Of a DNA stretch of 64,000 bases, positions 11,849 through 21,840 are shown piece by piece. Numbering within the stretch: position 1 is the first letter of the stretch; every line of letters begins with the position of its first letter. This DNA comes from Epiperipatus broadwayi (Eukaryota > Onychophora > Udeonychophora > Euonychophora > Peripatidae). The notes beneath the pieces are model-generated. The model saw nothing but the letters and a program-made list of their open reading frames with translations. It was not told the DNA's origin and searched no databases. Position numbers and translations under genes: made by a program. The stretch is taken from contig JAQFVV010006713.1 in NCBI GenBank assembly GCA_028023455.1, positions 248,001 to 312,000 on the forward strand. Reading direction: 5' to 3'.

Positions 11849-12762
11849 ATATATGAGAGGGGACCTAAAAATAACCAGAAATGTTCTCTGGTTTGCATGC
11901 CTGTTGTAGTATATAAATCTGCTGCTACATACTTCTTGCAGAAATTTTTCTGCATCAATCAGCCAAATGACATCACTGTGAAATCATGGAGCCATATAGT
12001 ATATTTTTTTGTAAAGTGCAATACGCGTATTTGCTGATTTTTTTTTTATAATGGCTGGAAAGTTTGAACAATGTGGAATCCTGTTTTCATTTACAAAAAA
12101 TGGCAAGGAAAGAGGTGCAATGCTTGAAACAGATTATAAGCAAGCTTATTTCATAAAAATCTAAGTTTATGAGTGGTTTAATTGAAATGTTAAATTTACC
12201 ATGTTCCTAAAAAGCTTGGCAAGTGAAGACTAAAGTCAAAACAACAGTGATTTTTTTGGGATACAAACTGCATTTTTCTTTCAGATTTAATTCGTAACAA
12301 CCAGGCATTTTATCTGCAAATTCTGAAACATTTATGTGATGTGTTAAAATGTAAACCTCCCATTTTATGGCAAAAAAAAAAAAAAGAATGCAAGCTCCAC
12401 CCCAACAAAGTGTCATCTTCAAAGCCTTCAATGTGAAACACTTTTTAATTAAATTCAGCATATGCAATATTAACTCAATCTTGCTTCTGTGTGATTTTTT
12501 AAAAATTTATTGAATGAAAAAATGTCTCAATTTTTGTTTTTTCAGACTTAAGAAGTGGTAGAAAAAAATGAGAAGTGTTAAGAGGCATAATTTTGCAAGT
12601 ATTTCCGGACTATTCTGAAAAATGAAAAACACATTTAGACTAGTGTATTGCATCAAATAGATAGTAATTTGAAAGCTATTAAATTTATAACCCTTAAAAA
12701 TAAACAAGTAATTTTTTATTATAAAATTCTGGTTACTTTTGGGTACTTCCTCGTACATATAT
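11849..12762 (+). mobile_element. Mariner-like element, internally deleted copy 1
   Basis: The ends match inversely: TATATATGAGAGGGGACC with AAAAATAACCAGAA at left and TTCTGGTTACTTTTGGG with TACTTCCTCGTACATATA at right, inside TA-rich flanks as expected for mariner. Near 12050-12190 a broken frame gives an N-terminal helix-turn-helix like that of mariner transposases (AGKFEQCGI, then LETDYKQAY, then EWFN). Near 12550-12700 a fragment around YSEK-KTHLD-CIAS matches the usual C-terminal end (basic, Trp/Cys, EYFEG-like). The catalytic core with its D,D residues is absent. It shares its internal deletion with the copies at 15.95 and 57.0 kb. Confidence 0.7.
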
Positions 12763-14700
12763 TTAAGCAAACTATCTTTAAATAATAAAAAAAAAAGGTG
12801 ATATTTGTGATTTCTATTTGTTGCTAATATTTCTATTGCATTTAGTGTGCATTAATTATTATGAGATTAGTCAGGTTTTGATTTTTTCTGTTCATTATTT
12901 TTTCCTACCATATCTTTATTATATTTTATAAATGTTTCCCAAACTTCAATATCTAGACCTATGTTTTGAAATAAATATAAAGATGTTTGATTTTTATGAG
13001 AAGTTACTGTTTCTAATTTGAAAAATAGACTATGAAGATAAATGATACATAAAGGCTAACTTAATCTAAGACAATATTTTTTCTTTCATTAACATTAAAT
13101 AATTAAATTTTTTTAAAGTTGAAAAAACAACTTCCAAGTATTTTTAAGCATTTAACAGTTAAAAATACAGCAAACAGATACTAGCAATATTTATATACTG
13201 CTGGTCTTTCCCTAGCAGAGGGCCTGCTTTTTAAAAGACAGTTTTACATAGGATGATCCAGAATTATTAAATCACATTTTTAAAAAAGTAAAATGAAAAA
13301 TACCATTAAACAGAATAAACTTAATAATGAAGAAATTTATCACGGATAACGTGTACTGTGCATTTTTTTTAAACTATTACACACTGGTAAATTTTTGTCA
13401 CTTTAAATTAAATTACATTTAAAACATTTTTTTTCTCTTATAAATCTTGAAGAATTAAATTTCTTCAAGCTGAATAAATAAACTTAACTATTCATAAGCC
13501 TACAACAATCAAAATACTGCATAATGGCCCCTTAGTGCACTTTTTTTAAACAAAATAATTTTTCATTATATAATGTTATTAGTAACCTTTATTGCATTAT
13601 AAAATAATTATCTTAACAGCAAATCTTATTCACAATAACTAACTTTGCCATCTCTTAAGTATAAATTTATTTGAGTGTAAGTATATAGTAGATAAATTAT
13701 GTATTTCAGATTGAAATTTATTTAAATAGATTAACACAGGAAATGATTATTGATTAAAGAGACATAATACATGTCTTAATCAAAATTAGAAACAAAAACC
13801 ATCAAAAAAGATTATCAACTGCTGATAATTCGGGCCTAAAGAAATGCCTCAATCAATTTTAAACTATTTAAATAAATAAATTAATAATGTAATAATTGTT
13901 AATAAATATTCTCTTTTTTTATTTCCAAAATGTTAATACATAAAATCCTCCACTCACTATATTCTTTTTAAATCTTGATTTATTATATGAACAATTTTTT
14001 TTTTTTTACATAGTATTATAAACACTCCTTTTTAATGATTATTTTTATGAATTATTCCTATAATATATATAATACATATTTTAATAATATGTAACAATAT
14101 ATAAATTATTCTAAATACTGCACGATAGGAATAATCTTTGAAAATAATAATAAAAAATGGTTGAAACATAGGAGTTTATAATACAATGCAATATTTACAA
14201 GAATGTAAAAAAAAAACCCCAAAAGGCAAATGGTTCATATAATAAAATAAGACTTTAAAAAAAAAAAAAAAAGTGAATAGAGAATTTTATGTGTTAAATT
14301 TAAGCTTAAATTTGTTTTAAAATAATAAGCTTCAAAGAAGATAGATAATCTGAATAAGATCAATAAGAAAATACCAATACATTTCTAAAAAACAAAAAGC
14401 AGCAATTCATCAGCAAATTTTCAGCTGAAACAAGACAATATTTAAAGAAAAGAAACAATATGAAAATATTTTTAAATGACTCATTTAAAAGAATTGGATA
14501 CAAATTATTTAAAATGAAAGAAAATATAAATGTGAAATGGAAAAGAGACTATAGAAGAGATAAAAGTATAAAATAACATCTTGAGTATTGGCAAAAAAGA
14601 TAACTTTTTTTGAAAATGAAATTATAATAAAAAGTTGTATTGTGTTATAGATTTTCCAAGATGACTCTTATTTTAATGAAGTGCAATTAATATTGTTATT
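12763..14700. other. Anonymous AT-rich DNA
   Basis: No gene or paired repeat recognised. Contains poly-A and poly-T runs (for example 13991-14008 and 14259-14273). Confidence 0.6.
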
Positions 14701-15528
14701 CCGTGTTTCCCTAAAAATAAGACGTAATCAAAAAATAAGCCCTAGCATGATTTTCGAGAATGCTCATAATAAAAGCCCTACTCCAAATATAAGTCCTAGT
14801 TAAGCTCGGCAACCTGACAGACTGCTTTTATTGCCCATTGACACGTATGATGGACATATTGAATTATAAAATAATGAATGTGTAAATAAACAATATTATT
14901 GACATTAATGGTTTAAATAAATGATAATATAAATTATATGGTTCTTATACCGAAATGTTTTTTAAAAAAATACTCAACCAGAGCTATTACAAGTAATTTG
15001 GAAAGTGTTTATAATTTGTGTACTCGATAATAGATGGATGTGGTTGTGTCATATATGAATCGTCGCAATTCAATATGCCATATGTTGTAATGGAAGTACT
15101 CAATGTGCACATATGAAATAAACAAACATTTTTTTGAATTTTTATGCTAATATTTTTTTTATTGTTTTTGTGTGGACAAACTATTTTTAATTCTAATCAT
15201 TTTTGTTGCCACTCTTCTCTTGCAAGTCTTCAATTAACCCTTGATTTAATAATAAATTTAAACAAAATAATATTCTAAATCGCCAGATAAGATGAGTATA
15301 AAAAGATAGAACTATTTTGGTGAGTACAAGAAAGGAATTGTGGAGGGCTCCAGGGTAAGAATCTTACAACTTTCTGCAAAGAGAAGAATTAAAACAAATG
15401 TACATTTTTATATTTGAAATGTAGATTTTTGTACATGAAAAAATAATATACCCCTGAAAACAAATCCTACAGTGTTTTTTGGAGCAAAAATTAATATAAG
15501 AACAGATCTTATTTTCAGGGGAACATGG
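14701..15528. mobile_element. MITE-like element with GTTTCCC/ATAAGA ends
   Basis: The left end CCGTGTTTCCCTAAAAATAA followed by GACG, and the right end (inverse) CCATGTTCCCCTGAAAATAA followed by GATC, form imperfect terminal repeats. Just inside the left end come the blocks ATAAGCCCTAGCATGATTTT and ATAAGTCCTAGTTAAG. Inside the right end, in inverse reading, comes TTAATTTTTGCTCCAAAA. Short elements with AAAATAAG ends of this kind are widespread in animal genomes, but I cannot assign a superfamily. No target duplication was clear and there is no transposase. Confidence 0.6.
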
Positions 15529-15949
15529 TAGAACAAATTAAAATTTACTGACAACTTTTTAACCAGATTACTAACATATCTTTTTGTATGATCAGTAGTT
15601 ATAATGTAACCAGAATGTTATTATTCAATTACTTTTTCAGATTCTTATTTAATATAAAAATCAAACTTTAGTAATATCTCACACATTTAAATTATTAAAA
15701 ACCTTCATCATGTCACTGCTGAATCAATTGGATAGAAGCAATTCAAAGACATCACTATATTCTCAAAAATTACTCAGGTTTCATATCTTAATCGTAAAAA
15801 GATTCATTAAAGTTTATGGTATAGTTGCAAAATTAAAAATCTAAAATAAATAGTGATGAGGATTGCAAACGATGGTAAACTACTACTGAAGATGATCAAG
15901 TGTTATTACTTGACTGAAATATATTATTGTTTAGTTCTCATAAAAAATA
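15529..15949. other. Anonymous AT-rich DNA
   Basis: Nothing recognised between the MITE and mariner copy 2. Confidence 0.5.
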
Positions 15950-16838
15950 TATATATGAGGAGGATCCAAAAATAACCAAAATAGTTCTTTGGTATATGGA
16001 TCTGTTGTAATGTAATATATGCTTCTGCTGCTAAATACGTCTTGTGGGATTCTTTGGCATCAATCTGCTAAATGATATTCATGTGAAATAGTGGTGCTGC
16101 ATAGCACATTTTTTTGTAAAATGTTTCACATATTTGTCATTTTTTGTAACAGCTGAAAAGTTGAAATAATATGAAATTCTGTTTTCTTTTAGGAAAAACA
16201 GTTATAATGCTTGAAACAGATTACAAACAAGCTGATCTTGGAAAAACACAATTTTACAAGTGGTTTAATGGAAGTGTCAAATTCACCATGTCCCTAAAAT
16301 GTGTGGTGAGTGAAGTTCAATGTCAAGACAATGCTGATTTTGTTTTATGCAAATGATATTTTTCTCTCAGAATTAATCATAATGATCATGTATTTTATCT
16401 GCAAGTTCTGATAAGTTTACATGATATGGTAAAATGTAAATCCTGTTTTGTGGCAAAGCGAGGAGTGCAAGCTTTATCATGACAGAGCATCAGCACATAA
16501 AGTATTGAATGTAAAAAATTTTTAAATTAAATTCAACATAACCCAATTTATCTATCAGTCATATTTGCTTGATCTCTAACAGTGATTTTTTATTCCCTCG
16601 AATAAAAAAAAAGCTACATTTTTTTTTTTTTTTGAGGACTTAGAAGTAGTGGGAAAAAGCCAATGCAGTTTGGAAGTGTTTTCGGACTACTTTGAAAAGC
16701 AAAAAAATATGTTTAGACTAGTGTATTGCATCAAATGGACAGTGATTTGAAAGAAATTAAATTTATAATACTTAAAAATAAATAAATAATTTCTTATTAC
16801 AAAATTCTAGTTATTTTTGGGTACCCCCTTATATATAT
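15950..16838 (+). mobile_element. Mariner-like element, internally deleted copy 2
   Basis: Terminal repeats are TATATGAGGAGGATCC with AAAAATAACCA at left and AGTTATTTTTGGGTACCCCC then TTATATATA at right. It keeps the best-preserved transposase start of the three copies (listed separately) and, near 16630-16790, the C-terminal scrap around DYFEK-KNMFRLVYCIK. The middle of the gene is missing. TA-rich flanks prevent certain placement of the TA duplication. Confidence 0.75.
16150..16356 (+). pseudogene. Mariner-type transposase, N-terminal fragment
   Basis: The open frame from 16171 reads MKFCFLLGKTVIMLETDYKQ then AD-LGKTQFYKWFNGSVKF. This is the first helix-turn-helix of a mariner transposase: the family has a KFCFKLGK lead, a Met/Leu-x-x-x-YG turn, then FEWHKRF. 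The preceding codons, shifted by one frame, give AEKLK, matching the AEKFEQ start of copy 1. The 61-codon frame stops just before the expected linker. Normal transposases have about 340-350 residues, so over 80 percent is lost. Not functional as a transposase. Confidence 0.65.
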
Positions 16839-17489
16839 ATAATTGTAAGTTAAATGTGTTATATACAGGTATTGTTATTTCAAGCTGTGTGAATTCAAAA
16901 AGATCCACAAAAGCTACAAAGATGCTATTCTATAGAGGAAGTATAGTAGTTCAGGTACTAATCGGTAGGCCAGACCAGCTGCTTGATGGCATTGTTTCTC
17001 TGCTATAAACCCAGAAATATGCCATTTACACAGGCCAATATTTCTGTGCTTTTGTAGAGAAACTTATGGCCTATAGAACAGTCCTGTTCATATTAGCCGC
17101 TGCAGGCTTATATGGCATTGAAACACCAATATTACAGCCCACTAATGTGCTTCATGACACTATGCAAATATGCACACTTAACAGATCACTATCATATGAT
17201 GTGAGGGTGTAGGGAATTCAAGTGGCCATAACTGTTGTAATATGCATTTGAATTAAAGATCTTACCCCTACCTGACGTAATATTTGATACTAATAATTTT
17301 AAGACCATCGCTGGGCTTCTCTACAAATTTTGGAAGGTGAAAAAAATTGCAAAAGCTGATGGCCAAGCACATTTTCCCAGAACTCATGCAAATGTCACGT
17401 AAATTACAAGATAAATAAAATATCTGAGGTTGCACGTACTTTTGGAAATCATAAGCTTGGTTTGACCCGTGATGACAAATTAGTTGTTA

Positions 17490-17835
17490 TTCCCCCCCTC
17501 CCCAAAAAAAAAACATTAAAACAAGATAAAAACTTTTGACTTTTTCAACTTTCATTTTTATTTTTTTGGTCTATGGCAATTTTTGTTTCGCCTTTACTTG
17601 TATACCGCTGATATACTAAAACTTTTCTTTTTAAAACCAATTTTTATTATCGTTTTTGTAAAAATAAAAACAAACCCAAAATAACTTTTGTCTCAGTGAC
17701 GACAAAGTATTTCTCTCCATCATCCCCCAAAAAATTAAAATAAGATCAAAACTTTTGATTTTTTCAACTTTCGTTTTCTTTTTGTTTTTAAAATACGGCG
17801 ACTCTATGGCGATTTTTGTTTTGGCTTTATTTGTA
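17490..17835 (+). repeat. Two-unit tandem repeat (~220 bp), shared inverted with 30.7-30.9 kb
   Basis: Units begin near 17505 and 17725, each with a C-rich start, then AAACTTTTGA(C/T)TTTTTCAAC and a GGC(A/G)ATTTTTGTTT block. The first unit, through ATATACTAAAACTTTT and TTTAAAACCA, is the inverse of about 30750-30900 inside the nested element at 30.4 kb. Confidence 0.75.
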
Positions 17836-17914
17836 TTACATGATGTCTATTTTGCCATTTTTGAACAAGAAAATGTACAAATATTTGAATAAAATCTTGT
17901 ATGGTAATTATTTA

Positions 17915-18065
17915 CAAGAATGTCAAAATATTAGTATAAAAAGTCATATCAAATGTCAAAATATTAGTGAAAAAGTCGTATCAAATGTCCAAATATTTTT
18001 AAAAAAGGCAGAGAAAATGTAAAACTATTTTAATAAAAGTCGGAGAAAATGTAAAACTATTTTAA
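17915..18065 (+). repeat. Short tandem repeats (~32 bp)
   Basis: Three units built on ATGTCAAAATATTAGT with AAAAAGTC are followed by two units of GGAGAAAATGTAAAACTATT. They lie just inside the right inverted repeat of the surrounding element. The 68-codon frame across them is a repeat artefact. Confidence 0.75.
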
Positions 18066-18289
18066 AAATAGTTGGGCCCAGGTCGATATAATTATGTGTT
18101 TTTAGCAGAGAAACAATGCCACTAAGTGGCTGGCCTTGCCTACCAATTAGTACCGTAGTTTAAGTTTACTGAAGAGGTGTAATCATGAAAAAATATATAA
18201 TAAATAAAAAAAACACACATAATGTTATTCAAATGGACAACCAAGGGATTATTCCAATAAGCTCTACTCTCCCCATTCCTTTTGATCAA

Positions 18290-19450
18290 AATGTGTTAAT
18301 GCATATGCAATGTGAATTATTTTTAATACATATTGATTCTCAATTGTACACAATATATAAAAGCAGAATATTTGCGATTCTCATTAAAAGTTCATTTTTG
18401 AAACAAAAAATATCAGAAAAAATATGGTGGCAGTTTCTAATATCAGAACACTTTTCTCAGCCTTAAAGAAAACATAGTCAAAGAGTGTAGCAACCTTAAG
18501 ACACATTTTCATAAAGGGATTTAATATATCTTTAAATAGTGCAAGTATTTATTACAATTGCGTATGACAACAAATTCAACAAATTTGTAATATTACACTT
18601 CAAACAAAAAAAAAAAGGGAAAAAAATGGTGAGATTTAACATCCAAGCACGATTACATCAACTAATTAATGAAACATAATGTGAAAAATCATTTGAGATA
18701 TAGCATAATAATTTTTAATAAAGAAATTCCTTTTATTATCTATATAAACATGTATTAATATACAATTCTGTATTTAAAGTTCTCAAAAAAAAAAAAAAAA
18801 AGAAGAGAAAAAAAATGGTGACAGATTTAATGTTTAAGTATGTTGCATATGTTGCATTAGCTATTTGATATAACATTATGTAATAAATCAGTACATATTT
18901 GCAATACACATTTTATGAAAAAGTTTAATCTATCCTCAAAATGTATATATACAATACGTATTTATTTGCATTTGTATATGACAGCCAAAAGCAAAACATT
19001 TGCAATTCCATATTTAAGTTTTTTTTTTAAACAAACAAACTGAAAGAGAAATGGTAACAGTTTTAATGTCCAAGTACAGTAGCATTGGCCACTTAATATA
19101 ACACAATGTTGTAAATAAGCATTGTATATATATAGTTTCGCTTATCCATAAGGTAAATGGATATGTATTTAGTTGTAATTCTGTATGTCAATCAATACCA
19201 AAATATTTGAGATTCTATGTTAAAAGTTTATTTTCAAAAGAAAAAAAATCAATATAGGGAAATAATAACAGTTTTAATGCCCACACAAGATTACACACTT
19301 TAATTTGATGCAAAAATATGTCTTCAAAATGCAATGCTTTTTTTACAAATCATACTGTTACTTATTCTCAACTCTGTATGAAATATAAAACTGAAAAGTT
19401 TGCATTTTTTAATTAAAGATTTATTCTCAAAATACTATCAAAAAATTAGT
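18290..19450 (+). repeat. Degenerate satellite, ~200-bp unit, about 5-6 copies
   Basis: Each unit has a TTTGC(G/A)ATTCT-like block, a TTAAAAGTT(C/T) block, an A-rich tract, then AAATGGT(G/A)ACAG with TTTAATGTCCAAG. The last landmark recurs near 18424, 18626, 18814, 19050 and 19258, and the first block also near 19405. Spacing is about 190-235 bases. The units have diverged heavily, so this is an old array. The 93-codon frame at 18185-18466 overlaps the first unit and has no support. Confidence 0.7.
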
Positions 19451-19724
19451 TCATTAAGTAATCATTTTAAGATTAAACCAGTTATTGATATAATTTTTTT
19501 TGCTATTTAGTAACACAAAGTTTCAAAAAAATTTAAGTAGACAATAGATTTAATTGTATTTTTTTTAAACAATACAAATATTTAATACTAAATTAAGTTT
19601 TTAACATTACTTTTTTTATCAGCATGATCACCATCTCTTATGGTAGCACATAACTGAGGAATTTGATTAGTCTGGTTGGCACAGGATGTCACTACTGTAT
19701 GGAGAGTTTTGCACTTTTATAGTG

Positions 19725-20647
19725 CACCTGGATCTCATTTTATGCGGTAGATAGGTTCCACAGAAAATCCGCATTAAAAAAAATTGCACAAAAATAGAGG
19801 ATAGGTTCTGTATTTTTCAGAATTCGCATAAAAGCAAAGCAACAAAGAAAAATTACTTTAAATTTCGCATTAAAAAAATAAGCAAATAAAGTATGACTAA
19901 TAAAAAATTTCAAATATTTTTAAAAAAAAAAGCAAGACAAACTTTTTTTACTTTTTTTATTAATTAAAGTATTTAATTTTACATTTTTCATAATATTTTA
20001 ATTATTACCGCTAGCGTTCATTTGTAAACTGGTAAGAAATCAGATTCGATGTGATGTATTGTGACTTCTCCTTAAAAAAGTCAAGAATCTCTCAGCAATT
20101 ATACCCAGAGAAACCTGTTAGCCATTTTATTTTTATTCGTGTTGTGATTTACAACTAGCGCCATTTTCAGTCTCGTGCTGTGTTAATGGTTTTTTGTTTC
20201 TATATTAAAAAAATGAGATCGAAATCAAAACAAAAAGATTATACATTATCATTAGAAAGATTATTTTCAGTTTATAAAATCTTTTTTTATTTTAAAAAAG
20301 ATTATTTATTTTTGTTATATATAACAAAATCCATTTTAAAAGTTTAAATTTTTTGAATATTTATTGCGATATTTTTATATGTAAGTATAAATCTATTATT
20401 ATTATTTACTCATTAGTATAAATAGGTTATTTACATACAGCTTCAGGTCATATTCACGTTAGCTGCTAATATAACGTTATATTTTTGAAATAAATAAAAA
20501 GTATTTCAAGTCAAAATAAGTTATTAATAATTTAAATTTTTTGGTATCTAATAAATATAGTGAAATATAAAAGATATTAAGAAGAAACATGAATCGCATA
20601 ACTTCAAAATCACATTAAAATAATCCGCATAAAACGAGACCCAGGTG
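19725..20647. mobile_element. Tigger/pogo-like MITE
   Basis: The inverted ends CACCTGGATCTCATTTTATG at left and CACCTGGGTCTCGTTTTATG at right resemble Tigger ends, in which a C-rich start leads into CTCGTTTTAT. A further inner block with CCGCATTAAAA is found at both ends. The right flank is TA; the left flank is TG, which may be a mutated TA duplication. Interior about 880 bases with no transposase. Only the ends are informative, so the family call is tentative. Confidence 0.6.
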
Positions 20648-20649
20648 TA

Positions 20650-21640
20650 TATAAAAAAAAATGTGGAATTTTTATTATAGAACAATATTTGAATTTTTGT
20701 CACCTATGAATATAAAATTTGTTCACAATCAAATAACTATAAGTAATTAATTTAAGTAAATTTATTTTACTTTTTAATAAATTAATTTTCTGAAGGAATA
20801 TTTGTTAATAGGTTACATTTAAGTCATAATATATTAATTACATTTAATTTTTAAACATTTTCTATTTTACCAATATAATTAGTTTTGTATTTTGACTGAC
20901 TTTGTGCACATCTGAACATTTTTTTGGATTTAAATCAACTTTGAAACAAGAGCTTAAAATAGTGATAATGATAATATCTATCTGTATAAGAAAAGTGATG
21001 TGCAATCAAAAAAAAAAACCAATAAATAAATAACAATATCTGAAAATTGGAGAGGAATCACAAAAATAATTAGCTATAAAATGAAATACCTTACTTATGA
21101 CAAGAATGAAAACAAAAACATTTAACAGCATTTTATAATTCCTTACATAGAATATAAAATTTATTAGTTCAAATTGGAAAAAAAAATATCTACAAAAATC
21201 TTATATAATAACAATCTAATTATTGAAAATATCTACTACTAATATTGTTATTTATATGGGTAACTCATTAAATATTTAGGTAATATTTTACTACTGCTAG
21301 AAGTTTTACATTACGCAGCTTCTACATAATAACATCAAAAAAAGCATTATTATTTTTATTATTGGTGAAGGAAAATCTGAGACATTTGAAATGAAAATTG
21401 ATGTTAGACAGAAATATGTACTACTTTCAATTTTTTTTTATATTTTTTATGATAGTAATTTTTGAAACAGATTGAAGATAGCTTCATGTAGCAGGTTTGA
21501 TAGTAGCACTTAATTTGATCAAAGCTAATCCTCAATGTTTTGAGATATAGAAAATATTGATGATTGCACTATTATTACTTACTGAGTAAAACTATGACCT
21601 ACATGTTTCAAAAAAAAAAAAACTAAAAAGAATTTGATTT
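20650..21640. other. Anonymous AT-rich DNA
   Basis: No gene or repeat pair recognised. Confidence 0.5.
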
Positions 21641-21840
21641 AGTAATTAATGTCCCAAAAATTCAGATGCTTTATAATGATGGGAAAAAAATCTTCAATAA
21701 CTTTTAGTTTAAATGGTTATCAGTTTGAGAATGTGAATCAATTTAAACATCTTAGTCTAAGTAAAAACAGAAGCACACAAAATTCAATTAAATTAGTTGA
21801 ATACAGGTTATTTTTCCAAATTTATTTGTATGAAATATAA
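21640..21840 (+). pseudogene. LINE reverse-transcriptase scrap (post-catalytic region)
   Basis: The frame from 21649 includes MMGKKSSITFSLNGYQFENV, then NQFKHLSLSKN and STQNSIK. It resembles the linker after the catalytic FADD motif of LINE reverse transcriptases, where K-(T)K-x-M-x-x-GK is followed by a short strand, x-V-x-x-F-K-Y-L-G and S-x-x-x-S-x-D-G. The usual YLGS is eroded to HLSL. Nothing of the catalytic core or C-terminus is seen next to it. The match is by pattern only. Confidence 0.45.

Larger units (their letters stand above)
16954..18154. mobile_element. Non-autonomous DNA transposon with ~65-bp inverted repeats and 8-bp target duplication
   Basis: The left end GGTACTAATCGGTAGGCCAG and the right end (inverse) GGTACTAATTGGTAGGCAAG continue as matching repeats through GGCATTGTTTCTCTGCTA. 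They are flanked by GTAGTTCA (16946-16953) and GTAGTTTA (18155-18162), an 8-bp duplication with one mismatch. Eight bases suits hAT or Merlin; the GGTA start is shared with the element at 3.0 kb but the rest differs. The interior has no transposase and includes tandem repeats, listed separately. The two short frames at its edges (16817-17008 and 17816-18022) have no coding support. Confidence 0.75.

Noticed and set aside
12207-12467. 86- and 87-codon minus-strand frames at 12.2-12.8 kb
   Set aside because: Antisense to mariner copy 1, whose remnants read on the plus strand.
18290-19450. CRISPR-like spacing of repeats
   Set aside because: Units of about 200 bases, diverged, in eukaryotic AT-rich DNA; no short identical repeats with unique spacers.
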